From JAGOCV01 sp049445855 (GTDB lineage: Bacteria; Pseudomonadota; Gammaproteobacteria; Burkholderiales; Burkholderiaceae_C), in contig NZ_JBMSDV010000003.1 of the NCBI RefSeq assembly GCF_049445855.1, forward strand, positions 62,001 through 126,000: a stretch of DNA of 64,000 nucleotides, read 5' to 3'. Positions within the stretch are counted from its first letter, which is position 1, and every line of letters starts with the position of its first letter. This document shows positions 8,461 through 16,941 of this stretch, piece by piece. A program made the translations under genes and the position numbers. Below the pieces are notes generated by a model. It ran no database searches. It was not told the origin of the DNA and was given only the letters and a program-made list of their open reading frames with translations.

Positions 8461-9105
8461 ATGCCCGCAATCCGCAAGAATCCCCGTCCTACTCAGGAAG
8501 AGCGCAGCGGCGCCACGCGCGAGCGCCTGATCAGCGCCACCATCGACTGCATTGCCGAGAAGGGCTTCGCGGGCGCGACCTCGGCCGAGATCAGCGCACG
8601 CGCGGGCGTCTCCAGCGGTGCGCGTGTCCACCACTTCAAGGCCAAGCTCGACCTGGTGGTTGCCGCAGTGGTCTATACCTACGAGCAGGCAGCCGTCGAG
8701 TCGGTGCGCGCTGCGACGTCGGCCGCCGCAAAGGCCGATCCGCTGCGTGCCTTCATTGACGATTCGTACCGTTTCTATTCCGGTCCGCGCTATCTCACGC
8801 AGCACGAAGTCATCAACGTGGGGCGCACGGCGCCCGAGATCATGGAGGCCGTGCGGCCTGCTGCCAACGCATTCCGCGTGGCGGTGAACGCAGCGTGGCT
8901 GGATGCCTTCGGACGCGCCGGTCATTCGCGCGCATGGAGCGAGCGCGCCATGGAACTGTCCGTGGTCATCGTGCGCGGCCTTGCGCTGGGCTCGTTCCTG
9001 CGCGGACGCGACCGGGACACCGTTGTGCTGAAGCTCTGGCACGACGTCATGGCGCAGTTCCCCGACGAGCGGGCAGGCAAGGCGCCACGCAAGTCCACGC
9101 GCTAG
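8461..9105 (+). CDS. TetR-family transcriptional regulator
   Basis: A 214-residue regulator. The N-terminal helix-turn-helix covers about residues 18-65 (RERLISATIDCIAEKGF, then TSAEISARAGVSSGARVHHF), followed by a helical ligand domain. ATG 8461 is preferred over an upstream ATG at 8407, because the latter would place the operator palindrome inside the gene. It is divergent from the LLM monooxygenase operon and convergent with the flavin reductase gene, with matching palindromes before both targets. The likely role is repression relieved by the pathway substrate. Confidence 0.9.
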   Translation: MPAIRKNPRPTQEERSGATRERLISATIDCIAEKGFAGATSAEISARAGVSSGARVHHFKAKLDLVVAAVVYTYEQAAVESVRAATSAAAKADPLRAFIDDSYRFYSGPRYLTQHEVINVGRTAPEIMEAVRPAANAFRVAVNAAWLDAFGRAGHSRAWSERAMELSVVIVRGLALGSFLRGRDRDTVVLKLWHDVMAQFPDERAGKAPRKSTR

Positions 9106-9116
9106 CGGGCGGGACT

Positions 9117-9611
9117 TCATGCCTGCCGTGCCTCTGGCCACTGCAGGTAGTCGCCCCCGTGAAATACCAGCGGCGTGCAGTCGGTGTGCGAGTAGCGCAA
9201 CACTTCCCCCAGGATGATCACGTGGTCGCCGGCTTCGACGATGGACCACTTGCGGCACTCGAACGTGGCACTGCATCCGTCGATGAGTGGCGCGCCTCCC
9301 CAACCCTCGGACAGCGGCACGCCGTCGAAACGGTCCGGCAGTGCCGATGCGAAACGCGGTGACAGGTGCATCTGGTGCTGACCCAGCACATGGATCGCAA
9401 AGTGACCGGCCTCCATGAAGAGCGGCAGGCCGCGCGCATCGCGCCGGTAGTTCCAGCTGATGAGGGGTGGAGACATCGATACGCTGGTGAATGAATTGGC
9501 CGTGACGCCGATGCGCTGGCCGTCCGGCAGTGCGGCGGTGACCACGGTGACCCCGGTGGCGAAACGGCCAAACGCCCTCCGCAGGTCGCGCGTGTCGAAC
9601 AAGTTTTCCAC
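9117..9611 (-). CDS. Flavin reductase (NAD(P)H:flavin, HpaC-like split-barrel)
   Basis: A 164-residue protein of the flavin reductase-like FMN-binding split-barrel family. Key blocks are RRAFGRFATGVTVVTA, GVTANSFTSVSMSPPLISWN and FAIHVLG, which are standard for reductases that feed two-component monooxygenases. The start is set at GTG 9611, nine nt after an AGGAG site; the next GTG upstream at 9617 would be only 3 nt from that site. Its upstream palindrome at 9656-9673 matches the one controlling the LLM monooxygenase operon, so this is its probable reductase partner despite being in a separate transcription unit. Confidence 0.88.
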   Translation of the reverse strand: MENLFDTRDLRRAFGRFATGVTVVTAALPDGQRIGVTANSFTSVSMSPPLISWNYRRDARGLPLFMEAGHFAIHVLGQHQMHLSPRFASALPDRFDGVPLSEGWGGAPLIDGCSATFECRKWSIVEAGDHVIILGEVLRYSHTDCTPLVFHGGDYLQWPEARQA

Positions 9612-9655
9612 TGCCACTGTCTCCTGATGTCTGTGCTGATGCAGATCAGTGAAAG

Positions 9656-9673
9656 ATACCGAACAGCCGGTAT
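9656..9673. promoter_or_regulatory. Candidate TetR operator upstream of flavin reductase
   Basis: Perfect inverted repeat ATACCG / CGGTAT with a 6-nt spacer, 45 nt upstream of the flavin reductase start. It has the same arm and spacing as the palindrome at 8416-8435 in the TetR/LLM divergent region. Regulation by the same TetR protein is inferred. Confidence 0.65.
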
Positions 9674-9725
9674 GTTGTCAAGTCGAAGAAAAGGCGGGCC
9701 CGCAAAGACCCGCCTGTCGAATGAC

Positions 9726-10517
9726 TCAGGAAATGTCCGCCCGCGAAATTCCCGCGCGCCGCAGCATCGCCTCGAACGCCATCCGGTTCACGTGGTCGCG
9801 GTTCGACGCGCCCACGCGCGTGGCCGGCACTTTCTCGAGGATGTGCAGGTCGATCTGCCTGTTGGGGCCGGCGCCCGCGTCGCTTGCAAGCTGGATCTCG
9901 CAGGCGCGCTGTAGCGTCCACAGCCGGTTGAACGCACCGGGAATGTCCGGGCCGACGGCAAGCAGTCCGTGGTTGCGCAGGATGAGGTGGTTGCGCGTGC
10001 CCAGCGACGCCACCAGGCGCGGCTGTTCGTCCAGGCTGGTGGTGACGCCTTCGTACTCGTGATAAGCGACGTCGCCGTACATCATGGCGCTGTAGAAGTT
10101 GTCGTGGCGCAGGCCTTCTTCCTTGCACGAGATGGCGCAACCGGCGGTGGTGTGCGTGTGCATGATGCAGTGCGCGTCGTCGCGTGCGGCATGCACCGCG
10201 CTGTGGATGACGAAGCCGGCCGCATTCACCGCGTGCGTGCTGCCGTCCTGCACCCGACCGGCCAGGTCGATGCAGATCAGGTTGCGCGCGGTCACTTCCG
10301 CGTAGTGCAGGCCGAAGGGGTTGATGAGGTAGCGCGCCGCAGCGCCCTCATGCCCCGGCACGCGCGCGGTGATGTGGTTGAAGATCAGCTCGGTCCAGCC
10401 GAGGTGGTCGAACAGGCGGTAGCAGGCCGCGAGGTCGAGCCGCAGCGTCCATTCTTCGGGGCTCATGCCGGCGGGTGCGGGAACGCGCGTGGCTTCGGTT
10501 GGCAGGGGGGCGTTCAT
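9726..10517 (-). CDS. Class II aldolase/adducin-family protein (possible aromatic-acid decarboxylase)
   Basis: A 263-residue protein of the fuculose-phosphate aldolase/adducin fold. Metal-ligand histidines are visible in HTHTTAG and in LRNHGLLAVG; LINPFGLHYAEVTARNLICID is the typical family block. Members include sugar-phosphate aldolases and 3,4-dihydroxyphthalate decarboxylase (PhtC type) of aromatic pathways. It lies at the end of the leftward dioxygenase operon, 28 nt after the Bug gene, with ATG 10517. In this setting, decarboxylation of a dihydroxy-aromatic acid is a reasonable guess, but a true aldolase acting on a ring-fission product fits as well. Confidence 0.8.
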   Translation of the reverse strand: MNAPLPTEATRVPAPAGMSPEEWTLRLDLAACYRLFDHLGWTELIFNHITARVPGHEGAAARYLINPFGLHYAEVTARNLICIDLAGRVQDGSTHAVNAAGFVIHSAVHAARDDAHCIMHTHTTAGCAISCKEEGLRHDNFYSAMMYGDVAYHEYEGVTTSLDEQPRLVASLGTRNHLILRNHGLLAVGPDIPGAFNRLWTLQRACEIQLASDAGAGPNRQIDLHILEKVPATRVGASNRDHVNRMAFEAMLRRAGISRADIS

Positions 10518-10545
10518 CGTGGTTCCTGTCCTGTTGCCTGGTTTC

Positions 10546-11556
10546 TTATTTGGGCTGGGCCGGCGTGGCCGAGGCGACCAGGCCTTTCCACTTCTGCGAT
10601 TCCGCACTGATGAATTTGCCGAACGCGGCGCTGTCCAGATACGCCGGTTCCGCGCCGAGCGCCAGCACGCGGGTGCGGATGTCCGGGCGCGCGAGGATGG
10701 TCTGGATTTCCTTGTCCAGACGCGACATCACGGCAGGGGGCACGCCGACGGGCGCCAGGATGCCCATCCATGCGGTGGCGGCGTAGCCGGGCAGGCCGCC
10801 TTCGGCGATGGTCGGGATTTCGGGTGCGGCCACGGAGCGTGCCGGGCTGGTCACGCCGATGGCGGTGAGCGTGCCGGCCTTGACATGCTGGTAGGCGGAG
10901 GTCAGGTCGACGAAGGCGATGGGCGTGCTGCCGGCCAGCAGATCGGTGACGGCAGGCGCGCTGCCGCGGTAGGGCACGTGCACCATCTTCACTTTTGCCT
11001 GCTGCGAGAAAAGTTCGCCCGACAGGTGCTGTGCGGTGTTGTTGCCGGTTGAGCCGAACGCCACGGCATCGTCCTTCTGCGCTGCGCCGTCGATGGCCTG
11101 CTTCACGGTGTTGAAGCCCGAGCGTTTGGAAGCGACGAGCACCAGCGGGATGTCCGCGATCTTCGCCAGCGGCGCGAGCTGTTTGAGCGGATCGAGCGAT
11201 GGCGAGTCCGGCACGTGCGGGTTGATGACGAGCGCGCCGGTCGCGCCCATGCCGATCGTGTAACCGTCAGGTGCGGCCTTGGACACCAGGATGAGGCCGG
11301 TCGCGCCACCGCCGCCCGGCTTGTTCTCCACGACGACGGGCTTGCCGAGCGATGTGGAAAGCTCGGTGGCGAGGATGCGCGCGAGACCGTCGGACGATGC
11401 GCCCGGCGCGAAGGGCACGATCAGCGTGACCGGGCGTTCCGGCCAGGTCTGTGCCGACGCGCCGGTGGTGACGGACATGGCTGCAACCACAGCCACTGCA
11501 GCGGAAGCGACGGTCGAGAGGCACGCGCGGCGGGCGCGCTGGAAGGTCTTGTTCAT
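10546..11556 (-). CDS. Bug/TctC-family tripartite tricarboxylate transporter binding protein
   Basis: A 336-residue periplasmic binding protein. The signal peptide is about residues 1-36, with cleavage after ASA. Family blocks are WPERPVTLIVPFAPGASSDGLAR, VVVENKPGGGGATG and MVHVPYRGSAPAVTDLLAG. It sits between the 66-residue small protein and the class II aldolase gene in the Rieske operon, all on the minus strand. It likely binds the aromatic acid or a related carboxylate handled by the operon. Confidence 0.9.
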   Translation of the reverse strand: MNKTFQRARRACLSTVASAAVAVVAAMSVTTGASAQTWPERPVTLIVPFAPGASSDGLARILATELSTSLGKPVVVENKPGGGGATGLILVSKAAPDGYTIGMGATGALVINPHVPDSPSLDPLKQLAPLAKIADIPLVLVASKRSGFNTVKQAIDGAAQKDDAVAFGSTGNNTAQHLSGELFSQQAKVKMVHVPYRGSAPAVTDLLAGSTPIAFVDLTSAYQHVKAGTLTAIGVTSPARSVAAPEIPTIAEGGLPGYAATAWMGILAPVGVPPAVMSRLDKEIQTILARPDIRTRVLALGAEPAYLDSAAFGKFISAESQKWKGLVASATPAQPK

Positions 11557-11629
11557 GAGGCTTGTCTCCGGGTTTCTGGTTTGTCTTCTGTCTGTCCCTG
11601 AATGGGTGTCTGGCGATGACGACGGTGTC

Positions 11630-11830
11630 CTAGCCGTCGATCACACGCACCACTTCCTCGCAATGGCAGAGCTCTTCCGAGCCTTCCATCGACGGGTCCG
11701 ACGGCGACGTGATGTAGCGCACCTGCACCCAGATGCCATCGCCCATGTTCTCGAGGACCTCGCAGACCGCCTGGTTCTTCAGCGCGATGCGCTGGCCGGG
11801 CTGCAGGTCCATCAGGTGTACGGATGACAT
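11630..11830 (-). CDS. Small 66-residue protein of the dioxygenase operon, unknown function
   Basis: I do not recognise this family. The protein is 66 residues, begins MSSVHLMDLQPGQRIALKNQ and ends with an ELCHCEE motif carrying two cysteines around a histidine. It is predicted to be a small beta-rich soluble protein. ATG 11830 is 10 nt after the stop of the dioxygenase beta gene, and the coding bias matches its neighbours, so it is very probably real. A Cys-His-Cys pair could bind a metal. It does not have the cysteine pattern of a Rieske or plant-type ferredoxin. Confidence 0.65.
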   Translation of the reverse strand: MSSVHLMDLQPGQRIALKNQAVCEVLENMGDGIWVQVRYITSPSDPSMEGSEELCHCEEVVRVIDG

Positions 11831-11840
11831 GTGCGCCCTT

Positions 11841-12455
11841 TCAGAAGAACACGGTGAGGTTCTTGGCCAGCAGCACGTTCTGGTCGAGCGTGATCTCGCG
11901 GCGCTCCAGCAACCAGCGGCCGTCTTCGCGGCGCAGTACGTCGTTGCGCTTGCCGACGAAGAAGTATTGCTCGTACTCCACGCGGTTCTGGTAGATCAGG
12001 AAGCGGCTGCGCACGTTGAGCTTCTCCGCGCCGGGTGTCGCATCGCCGATGGCGGTGAGTTGCACGTTGCTCACCATGTGACACACGCGCGAGAGCGGCT
12101 CTTCGGCCCAGTGAACGCCGGTGAGGATCTGCTCGGCGCGCTTGCGCAGCGTCCACTTGCCTTCGTTCAGCCAGCTCATGTCTTTCTCGAAGCGCGTGTC
12201 TTCCTGCGTCGCGTGCTTTCCGAATTTCACGTTGCGCTTCATCGGCATGAAATAGACGAGGTCGTCGGCCAGGGTGTCCAGCCATTCCAGATAGCGGCGC
12301 TGGTCGAGCATTTCCGATTCGTCGTAGAGGAATTCCTCGGCTTCCTGCCGAAGCTGGAAGTAGCGCAGGTCGCGCACGAGCGGCGGCGCGGCGGGCGCTG
12401 CCGTGTCCGCCGCGGGCGCTGGCGTCTTGTCGGTGGGGTTGGCAATCGTTTCCAT
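11841..12455 (-). CDS. Aromatic-ring-hydroxylating dioxygenase beta subunit
   Basis: A 204-residue protein with the SnoaL/NTF2-like beta-subunit fold. Characteristic segments are AEEFLYDESEMLDQRRYLEWLDTL, YFMPMKRNV, SRVCHMVSNV and RSRFLIYQNRVEYEQYFFVGKR. The first 30 residues are a Pro/Ala-rich extension. The subunit packs with the Rieske alpha subunit in an alpha3beta3 hexamer and has a mainly structural role. ATG 12455 lies 19 nt after the end of the SDR gene. Confidence 0.9.
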   Translation of the reverse strand: METIANPTDKTPAPAADTAAPAAPPLVRDLRYFQLRQEAEEFLYDESEMLDQRRYLEWLDTLADDLVYFMPMKRNVKFGKHATQEDTRFEKDMSWLNEGKWTLRKRAEQILTGVHWAEEPLSRVCHMVSNVQLTAIGDATPGAEKLNVRSRFLIYQNRVEYEQYFFVGKRNDVLRREDGRWLLERREITLDQNVLLAKNLTVFF

Positions 12456-12474
12456 GATGTTTTCTTTGACTGCG

Positions 12475-13275
12475 TCAGTGGGTGTTTTCAGGGCGCGGCG
12501 GCACCGGTCCGCCCTGGTGGAAGAAGCAGCCGACGTCGAGCACCGTGCCCGAGATGACGGCCGCGTCGTCGGAAAGCAGGAAGGCCACGGCTTTCGCGAT
12601 GTCGGTGCCGGTGGCCGGCCGGCCGGCCACGGTGCCGGGTGCACCTCGCCGCACGAACTTGTCGACATCGCCGCCCATGCGGCCTACGCTCATGCCGCTG
12701 ATGATGCCGCCGCCACCGGGAATGACCATGTTGACGCGCACATGGTCGTGGAAGTGGTCGTAGGCCATCGCAGACGTGAGCGCGACCATGCCGCCTTTCG
12801 ACGACGCATACGCCGCCATGTTGGGCTTGCCCCAGCCTGCGCCGGAGCCCACGTGCACGATGGCGCCGCCACCCTGCTTCTTCATGTGCGGGATGACCGC
12901 GCGGCTGCACAGGTACGCGCCCTTGAGGTTCACGTCCTGGATGCGGTCCCAGGTGTCTTCGTCGGTGTCCAGGATGGTGCCCAGCGGGCCGATGGCCGCG
13001 TTGTTCACCAGCGCGTCGATGCGGCCGTGGCGCGAGACGGCGTGTTCCACCGCACGTGCCACATCTTTCGCGCTCGAGACATCCGCCTCCAGCACGTCGG
13101 CCGACAGGCCGAGTTGCGCGAGTTCGGCCTGAACGCCGTCGAGCCCCGCGGCGGTGCTCGACACCTGCGCCGCCGCAACGCCCAGCGCCACGACCTGCCA
13201 GCCGCGCTGCGCGAGCAGCACGGTGATGGCCTGGCCGATGCCGAAGGTGCCGCCGGTGACGATGACGACGGGCAT
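12475..13275 (-). CDS. SDR-family dehydrogenase, probable cis-dihydrodiol dehydrogenase
   Basis: A 266-residue SDR. Motifs are TGGTFGIG (cofactor), LVNNAAIG, a catalytic Ser in HVGSG and the YASSK Tyr/Lys pair. It lies directly after the Rieske alpha gene and before the beta gene, the place where a BenD-like enzyme would re-aromatise the cis-dihydrodiol with NAD. ATG 13275 is used; a GTG at 13284 overlapping the alpha-subunit stop (GTGA) is an alternative that would give tight coupling. The dihydrodiol role is inferred from operon context. Confidence 0.85.
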   Translation of the reverse strand: MPVVIVTGGTFGIGQAITVLLAQRGWQVVALGVAAAQVSSTAAGLDGVQAELAQLGLSADVLEADVSSAKDVARAVEHAVSRHGRIDALVNNAAIGPLGTILDTDEDTWDRIQDVNLKGAYLCSRAVIPHMKKQGGGAIVHVGSGAGWGKPNMAAYASSKGGMVALTSAMAYDHFHDHVRVNMVIPGGGGIISGMSVGRMGGDVDKFVRRGAPGTVAGRPATGTDIAKAVAFLLSDDAAVISGTVLDVGCFFHQGGPVPPRPENTH

Positions 13276-13280
13276 GCGCG

Positions 13281-14648
13281 TCACGCTTCCTGCGCCGCGC
13301 GCGCGTGATGCGTTACGCGTGCCTCAGGGTCGTCCGAGAGGATCTTTTCCCAGTCCTCCCCGTTCATGTAGTCGAGCCAGCTGCGGTAGAACTGGCGCGG
13401 GTTCTCCTCGCTCACCTGGAGGCTCACGTTGCCGGCCACCGGACCGGTGCCGGGCGCCTGCACGCGGCCGATGGACTGCATGTAGTTGTAGGGATAGCGC
13501 TTGGCGATCACGCCGCGGCTGCCCGCGGTGGCGTAGTTCCAGTTCTCCATGTCGTCCTGCTCGGTCATGCCCGCCGGGCCGGAGTAGCGCATGTAGTACA
13601 TGCGCAGGAAATCCTTCACCTCCTGCGGCGCGTTCTTGTCCACCAGGAAGAAGCGCCAGGCCTCGGTGGCCTCGGGGCCGTGCGGATGCCACACGCAGAT
13701 GGAACGCGGCTGCTTGCCGTGGAACGACGCGTTCGGAAAGATGGTGCCGACGAAGGGCACGAGGCGCGCCTTGTCGCCCAGCAGCTTCGTGCGCTTCTCG
13801 TGGCACTCGCGGAAGTAGTCCGCAATGATCTGGTTGTTCTGGAAGGTGTTCACGAACGGCGAGTTCTCGGGCACGATGGCCGAGTGCACGCCGTGCCCGC
13901 CGGGGAAGTTCACCCACAGGTGCTGCGCGAATTCGAGTTCGTTGTCGCGACGGCCTTTCACACCCACCTCGGCGCTCGGGCCGATGCCGATCAGGTCCAC
14001 CGAGCGGTGGCTGACGTTGTGGTATGTGTCACCGAGGAAGTTCTCGGCCGCGAATTTCCAGTTGCAGGGAATGATCCACTTGTGCACACCCAGCAGCACT
14101 TCCGAACCGCCCTCGCTGCCGTCGCGGTGATCGAGCGCGAGGTCCAGGTGTTCCTTCGCCGCGCCGAGGTAGGTGAGGAAGTCCGGCGCGTCCTTGTCCC
14201 ACGTGGCCCAGATGGTGCCCTTGTAGTTGACCAGCTTGGCCACTTCGATGAGCGACCATTCGTTCTTGTCGAGGCAGCCTTCATACAGGTTCTTGTACTG
14301 TGGCACGCCGAACAGCTTGCCTTCGGTGGTGTAGCTCCAGCTGTGGTACGGGCAGGTGAAGAGCTGCGTGTTGCCATGGTCGTACAGGCAGACCTTCATG
14401 CCGCGATGGCGGCATGAATTGAGGAACACATGGATCTGGTTCTTCTTGTCGCGCGTGAGGATGACCGACTCCGCGCCCATGCGCGAGGCGAAGTAGTCGC
14501 CGGGGTTGGGGATCAGGCTTTCATGGCCGACGAACAGCCAGGCGCGCGTGAAGACCTTCTCCAGTTCTTCGTCGAAGACGGACTTGGCGGAAAAGATCTC
14601 GCGGCTGATCTGGCCGTGATCGGTGTCGATCATCTGGTCGTAGTTCAT
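13281..14648 (-). CDS. Rieske aromatic-ring-hydroxylating dioxygenase alpha subunit
   Basis: A 455-residue oxygenase subunit. The Rieske [2Fe-2S] ligands are C79, H81, C99 and H102 (NSCRHRG and CPYHSWSY). The mononuclear iron site is D207, H210 and H214 in GDTYHNVSH, with a further Asp expected near QDDMENW. The enzyme adds O2 across an aromatic ring to give a cis-dihydrodiol, using electrons from the reductase encoded upstream. Length and the presence of a separate beta subunit place it with the two-subunit oxygenases (benzoate/naphthalene/phenylpropionate type). The substrate cannot be assigned; an aromatic acid is likely from the Bug proteins in the operon. Confidence 0.95.
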   Translation of the reverse strand: MNYDQMIDTDHGQISREIFSAKSVFDEELEKVFTRAWLFVGHESLIPNPGDYFASRMGAESVILTRDKKNQIHVFLNSCRHRGMKVCLYDHGNTQLFTCPYHSWSYTTEGKLFGVPQYKNLYEGCLDKNEWSLIEVAKLVNYKGTIWATWDKDAPDFLTYLGAAKEHLDLALDHRDGSEGGSEVLLGVHKWIIPCNWKFAAENFLGDTYHNVSHRSVDLIGIGPSAEVGVKGRRDNELEFAQHLWVNFPGGHGVHSAIVPENSPFVNTFQNNQIIADYFRECHEKRTKLLGDKARLVPFVGTIFPNASFHGKQPRSICVWHPHGPEATEAWRFFLVDKNAPQEVKDFLRMYYMRYSGPAGMTEQDDMENWNYATAGSRGVIAKRYPYNYMQSIGRVQAPGTGPVAGNVSLQVSEENPRQFYRSWLDYMNGEDWEKILSDDPEARVTHHARAAQEA

Positions 14649-14721
14649 GGGGTCGGTGCTCTCTCTACAAGAATCCTTGCGGGCGCAGGTGCGGGTGCAT
14701 GTATGCGTGGGGGCGTGCGTG

Positions 14722-15741
14722 TCAGGCGAAGCGCTCGCACAGCACGTCGCTGCGGCGGATGCCGGCGCGCACGGCGGCGTCGCGGCCTGCGTCCACCATC
14801 GGCGGCGGGCCGCACAGGTACACGCGCGTCGCCGGATCCAGCGTCACGGCGTCGATCAGGTCGGTTGCGAAACCCTGGTGGCAACCATCGGCCACGGCTT
14901 CCTCGGACGCATAGCTCACTTGCAGGCCGGGCAGGCGCGTGCGCAGTGCCTCGATCTCCTCCTGTGCGAAGAGATGCGCACCGCTGCGCACACCCACCAG
15001 CAATCGTGTCGGCGCGGCGGCCGCCGTGGCGTCGTCGCCGATGCGCCGCAGCATGGCGAGGAACGGGGCGAGCCCGGTCCCGCCTGCGACGAAGAGGCGC
15101 GGCCGTTCTTCGTCGCGCAGGAAGAAGCTGCCGCGCGGCGCGCTCACTTCCATCTGCGCACCCGGTGCGGCAGCGGTTTCGAGCCAGCGCGAGAACATGC
15201 CGCCCGCCACGCGACGCACATAGAACACCAGCCGCGTCTGGCCGGACGCATTCGCCATCGAATACGAGCGCCACTGAGCTTCACCCTGCGGGCGAACGCG
15301 TACGTATTGCCCCGGCAGGAAGTGCAGCGCGTCATCCACTTCGACTTCGAGCCGCACGGTGTCCTGCGCGATCTGCGTGACCGCATGCACGCGGCCCATC
15401 TGCGGTTCGGGCTCGTCGGCGCTCGCATCGCTCGCGTCGTACGGCAGCTCGACGATGCACGGGCCCTGCACGCGCGACACGCAGCAGAGCACCGCGCCGT
15501 CGTCGCGGTCTTCATCGGGCAGCACCGACCTGTCGTAGTGATCCATCGCGAGCGATCCCGACACGCACTGCGCGGCGCAGGTGCCGCACTGGCCGTTGGC
15601 GCAATCGGTCAGCAGCGAAAGGCCGGCGGCCTCCGCGGCGTCGGTCAGCTTCTGGCCGGCTCCGGCTTCGATGGCGCGCGTGGCGCCGTCGGCGAACAGC
15701 AGCGTGATGGGAAAGGTGCTCACGGCGGACAAGGGGCTCAT
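14722..15741 (-). CDS. Dioxygenase reductase, plant-type [2Fe-2S]-FAD-NAD (BenC-like)
   Basis: A 339-residue single-chain reductase. The N-terminal ferredoxin domain (about 1-100) holds the cluster motif CANGQCGTC with a fourth Cys near residue 80. The FAD domain follows (WRSYSMAN), then the NAD domain (LFVAGGTGLAPFLAML and CGPPPMV). Domain order and length match BenC. It transfers electrons from NADH to the Rieske centre, so no separate ferredoxin is needed, which makes this a class IB-like two-component dioxygenase system. It is separated from the alpha gene by 73 nt. Confidence 0.93.
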   Translation of the reverse strand: MSPLSAVSTFPITLLFADGATRAIEAGAGQKLTDAAEAAGLSLLTDCANGQCGTCAAQCVSGSLAMDHYDRSVLPDEDRDDGAVLCCVSRVQGPCIVELPYDASDASADEPEPQMGRVHAVTQIAQDTVRLEVEVDDALHFLPGQYVRVRPQGEAQWRSYSMANASGQTRLVFYVRRVAGGMFSRWLETAAAPGAQMEVSAPRGSFFLRDEERPRLFVAGGTGLAPFLAMLRRIGDDATAAAAPTRLLVGVRSGAHLFAQEEIEALRTRLPGLQVSYASEEAVADGCHQGFATDLIDAVTLDPATRVYLCGPPPMVDAGRDAAVRAGIRRSDVLCERFA

Positions 15742-15760
15742 GCGTGGTGCCTCGCCGTGC

Positions 15761-16747
15761 TCACTCGGGCTTCATGTTCGCGTTCTTCGCCACGACCTTC
15801 CAGCGCTCGATGTCGGTGGAGATGCGGCGCATCAGCGCGGGACCGTCGGTGTTGCCCGGGTCCATGCCCAGTGCATGCAGGCGGTCGACCATGTCCTTCT
15901 CGGCCAGGATGTCCTTCATCGCGGCGCGCAGTTTGGCCAGCACCGGTTCGGGCGTGCCCTTGGGCGCCATGAAGGCAGACCAGATCGGCACGTCGTAGCC
16001 GGCGACCCCGGCTTCGGCGGCGGTCGGCAGGTCGGGCAGCGCGGCGGCGCGCTTGGCCGTGGTGACGGCCAGGGCCTTGAGCTTGCCGGCCTTCACTTGC
16101 GCCATCACGGCGGCGCTGTCGAGCACGGCGACCTGGATCTCGCCGCCCATCAGCGCGATCACGGTGGGGCCGGAGCCGCGGTAGTTGATGTGGTTGAACT
16201 TCACGCCTGCGGTGTTGGCCAGCAGTTCGGCCACCAGCTGGAACGAGGAGGCTGCCACGCCATGGTCGAGCGTGCCGCCCTTGTTCTTCCTGGCGTAGTC
16301 GATCAGTTGAGAAAGGTTGTCCACGGGCAGCGACGGGTTCACCGTGACCACCAGCGGGAAGGTGCCCAGCAGCGCGATCGGCTCGTAGTCCTTCGTCGGG
16401 TCGTGCGGCAGATTGGCGGTGAGGACCGGGTTGACGGTGAGGCCTCCGCTTGCGGACACCAGCAGTGTGTAGCCGTCGGGTTTCGACTTGGCCACCAGGT
16501 CATTGCCGATGGCGGAGTTCGCGCCCGGCTTGTTGTCGACGATGAACGACTGCTTGAGTCGCTCCGTCAGCTTGGTCGCGATGACGCGCGCGACGATGTC
16601 GTTGGTGCCGCCCGGTGCGAAGCCGACGACGATGCGCACCGGCTTGTCCGGATACGCGTCCTGCGCGAGTGACGGGGTGGCGACGAGCGAGAGCGCCGTC
16701 GTGCCTGCGGCCATGAGGGCGACGATCGCCCTTCGGGAAAAGTTCAT
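15761..16747 (-). CDS. Bug/TctC-family tripartite tricarboxylate transporter binding protein
   Basis: A 328-residue periplasmic binding protein and the first gene of the leftward dioxygenase operon. The signal peptide spans about residues 1-28 (MNFSRRAIVALMAAG, cleavage after SLA). It carries YPDKPVRIVVGFAPGGTND, IVDNKPGANSAIGNDLVAKSKPDGYTLL and HINYRGSGPTVIALMGG. ATG 16747 is preceded by a 194-nt gap to the divergent IclR gene, with a palindrome at 16838-16858. It probably delivers the pathway substrate or senses it. Confidence 0.9.
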   Translation of the reverse strand: MNFSRRAIVALMAAGTTALSLVATPSLAQDAYPDKPVRIVVGFAPGGTNDIVARVIATKLTERLKQSFIVDNKPGANSAIGNDLVAKSKPDGYTLLVSASGGLTVNPVLTANLPHDPTKDYEPIALLGTFPLVVTVNPSLPVDNLSQLIDYARKNKGGTLDHGVAASSFQLVAELLANTAGVKFNHINYRGSGPTVIALMGGEIQVAVLDSAAVMAQVKAGKLKALAVTTAKRAAALPDLPTAAEAGVAGYDVPIWSAFMAPKGTPEPVLAKLRAAMKDILAEKDMVDRLHALGMDPGNTDGPALMRRISTDIERWKVVAKNANMKPE

Positions 16748-16837
16748 GTGTGTCTCCATGCGTGGTTGGTGAAAGCGGGCCCGTTGGACGCAGGCCTCAT
16801 CAAGCGGCTTCTTTGTCCGTCTGATGAGACAAGTATC

Positions 16838-16858
16838 CATTATACGGACTGTATGATG
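16838..16858. promoter_or_regulatory. Candidate IclR operator in divergent promoter
   Basis: Inverted repeat CATTATAC, 5-nt spacer, GTATGATG (seven of eight positions pair) midway between the dioxygenase operon start (16747) and the IclR gene. It sits in the only AT-rich part of the gap and overlaps a TATACG segment that may be a promoter -10 element. IclR proteins bind such palindromes; binding is inferred. Confidence 0.55.
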
Positions 16859-16941
16859 CAGATCAATACGCGTTCTCCCTGATGCCGGGATCACCGGGCA
16901 GCCAGGGATTGCCCCCAGGGTGGGTCCAGTCCCGTGAATCC

